Assembly: GCF_047730065.1 (NCBI RefSeq)
Contig: NZ_CP159829.1
Span: 2,170,001-2,234,000, forward strand
DNA: 64,000 nucleotides
Direction: 5' to 3'
Origin: Njordibacter sp028825405
Lineage (GTDB): Bacteria > Pseudomonadota > Gammaproteobacteria > Pseudomonadales > Balneatricaceae
The notes beneath the pieces are model-generated. The model made no database searches. It saw only the letters and a program-made list of their open reading frames with translations, and had not been told where the DNA came from. Positions 63,783 to 64,000 of this stretch are shown here, piece by piece. The number at the start of each line of letters is the position of its first letter. Within the stretch, counting starts at the first letter, position 1. The position numbers and the translations under genes were made by a program.

Positions 63783-64000
63783 ATGAATGTATTAATTATA
63801 GGTGGCGGTGGCCGCGAACATGCACTCGCATGGCAGGCCTCCAAAAACCGTGGTGTGCACAAAATATTTGTCGCACCGGGTAACGCTGGGACTGCATTAG
63901 AAAAGAAAACTGAAAATGTGCCCCTTGATGTAATGGACATTGATGGTCTATTAACATTTGCCAAAGATAATAAAGTAGACCTAACCATTGTGGGGCCTGA
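63783..64000 (+). CDS. purD: Phosphoribosylamine-glycine ligase, partial
   Basis: The first 72 codons are present and the gene runs off the window. MNVLIIGGGGREHALAW, HKIFVAPGNAGTA and DLTIVGP are the PurD N-terminal domain (GAR synthetase). Position after purH matches the class-wide order. Confidence 0.95.
   Translation, partial: MNVLIIGGGGREHALAWQASKNRGVHKIFVAPGNAGTALEKKTENVPLDVMDIDGLLTFAKDNKVDLTIVGP

Noticed and set aside
1..64000. CRISPR array
   Set aside because: No set of regularly spaced identical 25-40 base repeats was seen; the only tandem repeats are adjacent units without spacers.

Overview
The window is a stretch of gammaproteobacterial chromosome, probably from a marine, free-living lineage. 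The core gene blocks have the order expected of that class: leuS-lptE-holA; rlpA-mltB-dacA-ybeD-lipB-lipA; proA-nadD-rsfS-rlmH-mrdA-rodA; accB-accC; dusB-fis-purH-purD. I cannot name a genus. The left 25 kb is a mosaic accessory region that ends at a tRNA-Arg gene. The right 39 kb is ordinary core genome.

Accessory region (1-25.3 kb). It opens with a partial SF1 helicase and a class I methyltransferase. Next come small membrane proteins and two related secreted HNH-type nucleases (3.8 and 7.8 kb) on either side of an ADP-ribosylglycohydrolase-family protein with a short downstream partner. A tightly overlapping four-gene reverse-strand operon follows (8.5-13 kb). It encodes a four-pass membrane protein, a membrane-anchored VWA-like protein, a MotA/ZorA-like membrane protein with a long coiled-coil tail, and a MotB-like single-pass protein with a 14-residue repeat stalk. 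I do not recognise this operon as a named system, and it is the best candidate here for an undescribed one. At 14.9-20.3 kb lies a metabolic cargo block: a formylglycine-type sulfatase, a GntR/FCD regulator and a complete TctC-TctB-TctA transporter. At 21.7-23.9 kb lies a satellite-like replication module: a promoter, a long leader with a terminator hairpin, an AlpA regulator, a winged-helix-like protein, a RepA-like hexameric helicase and a cluster of TTCCG repeats. Decayed pieces (SPOR tail, MORN repeats, an IS3-like end) and dispersed repeats mark repeated insertion and loss. No integrase is visible.

Core region (25.3-64 kb). leuS, lptE, holA and a prolyl-tRNA editing gene run forward. A reverse block carries a saccharopine-dehydrogenase-like gene, then lipoate synthesis and cell-wall genes. 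A forward cluster at 37.4-44.4 kb combines the two halves of a D-glutamate cyclase, the 5-oxoprolinase subunits PxpABC, a LysR regulator, a D-amino-acid transaminase and alanine racemase. Read together these suggest a D-alanine/D-glutamate/5-oxoproline salvage route. The elongasome pair mrdA-rodA, then rlmH, rsfS, nadD, proA and ubiX follow in reverse. fbp and ppa, a DUF2333 protein, a lipoprotein, aroQ, accBC, prmA, two TSUP permeases, dusB-fis, purH and the start of purD complete the window.

All calls rest on reading the sequence by eye. No database or structure search was run, so names of poorly known families are tentative.
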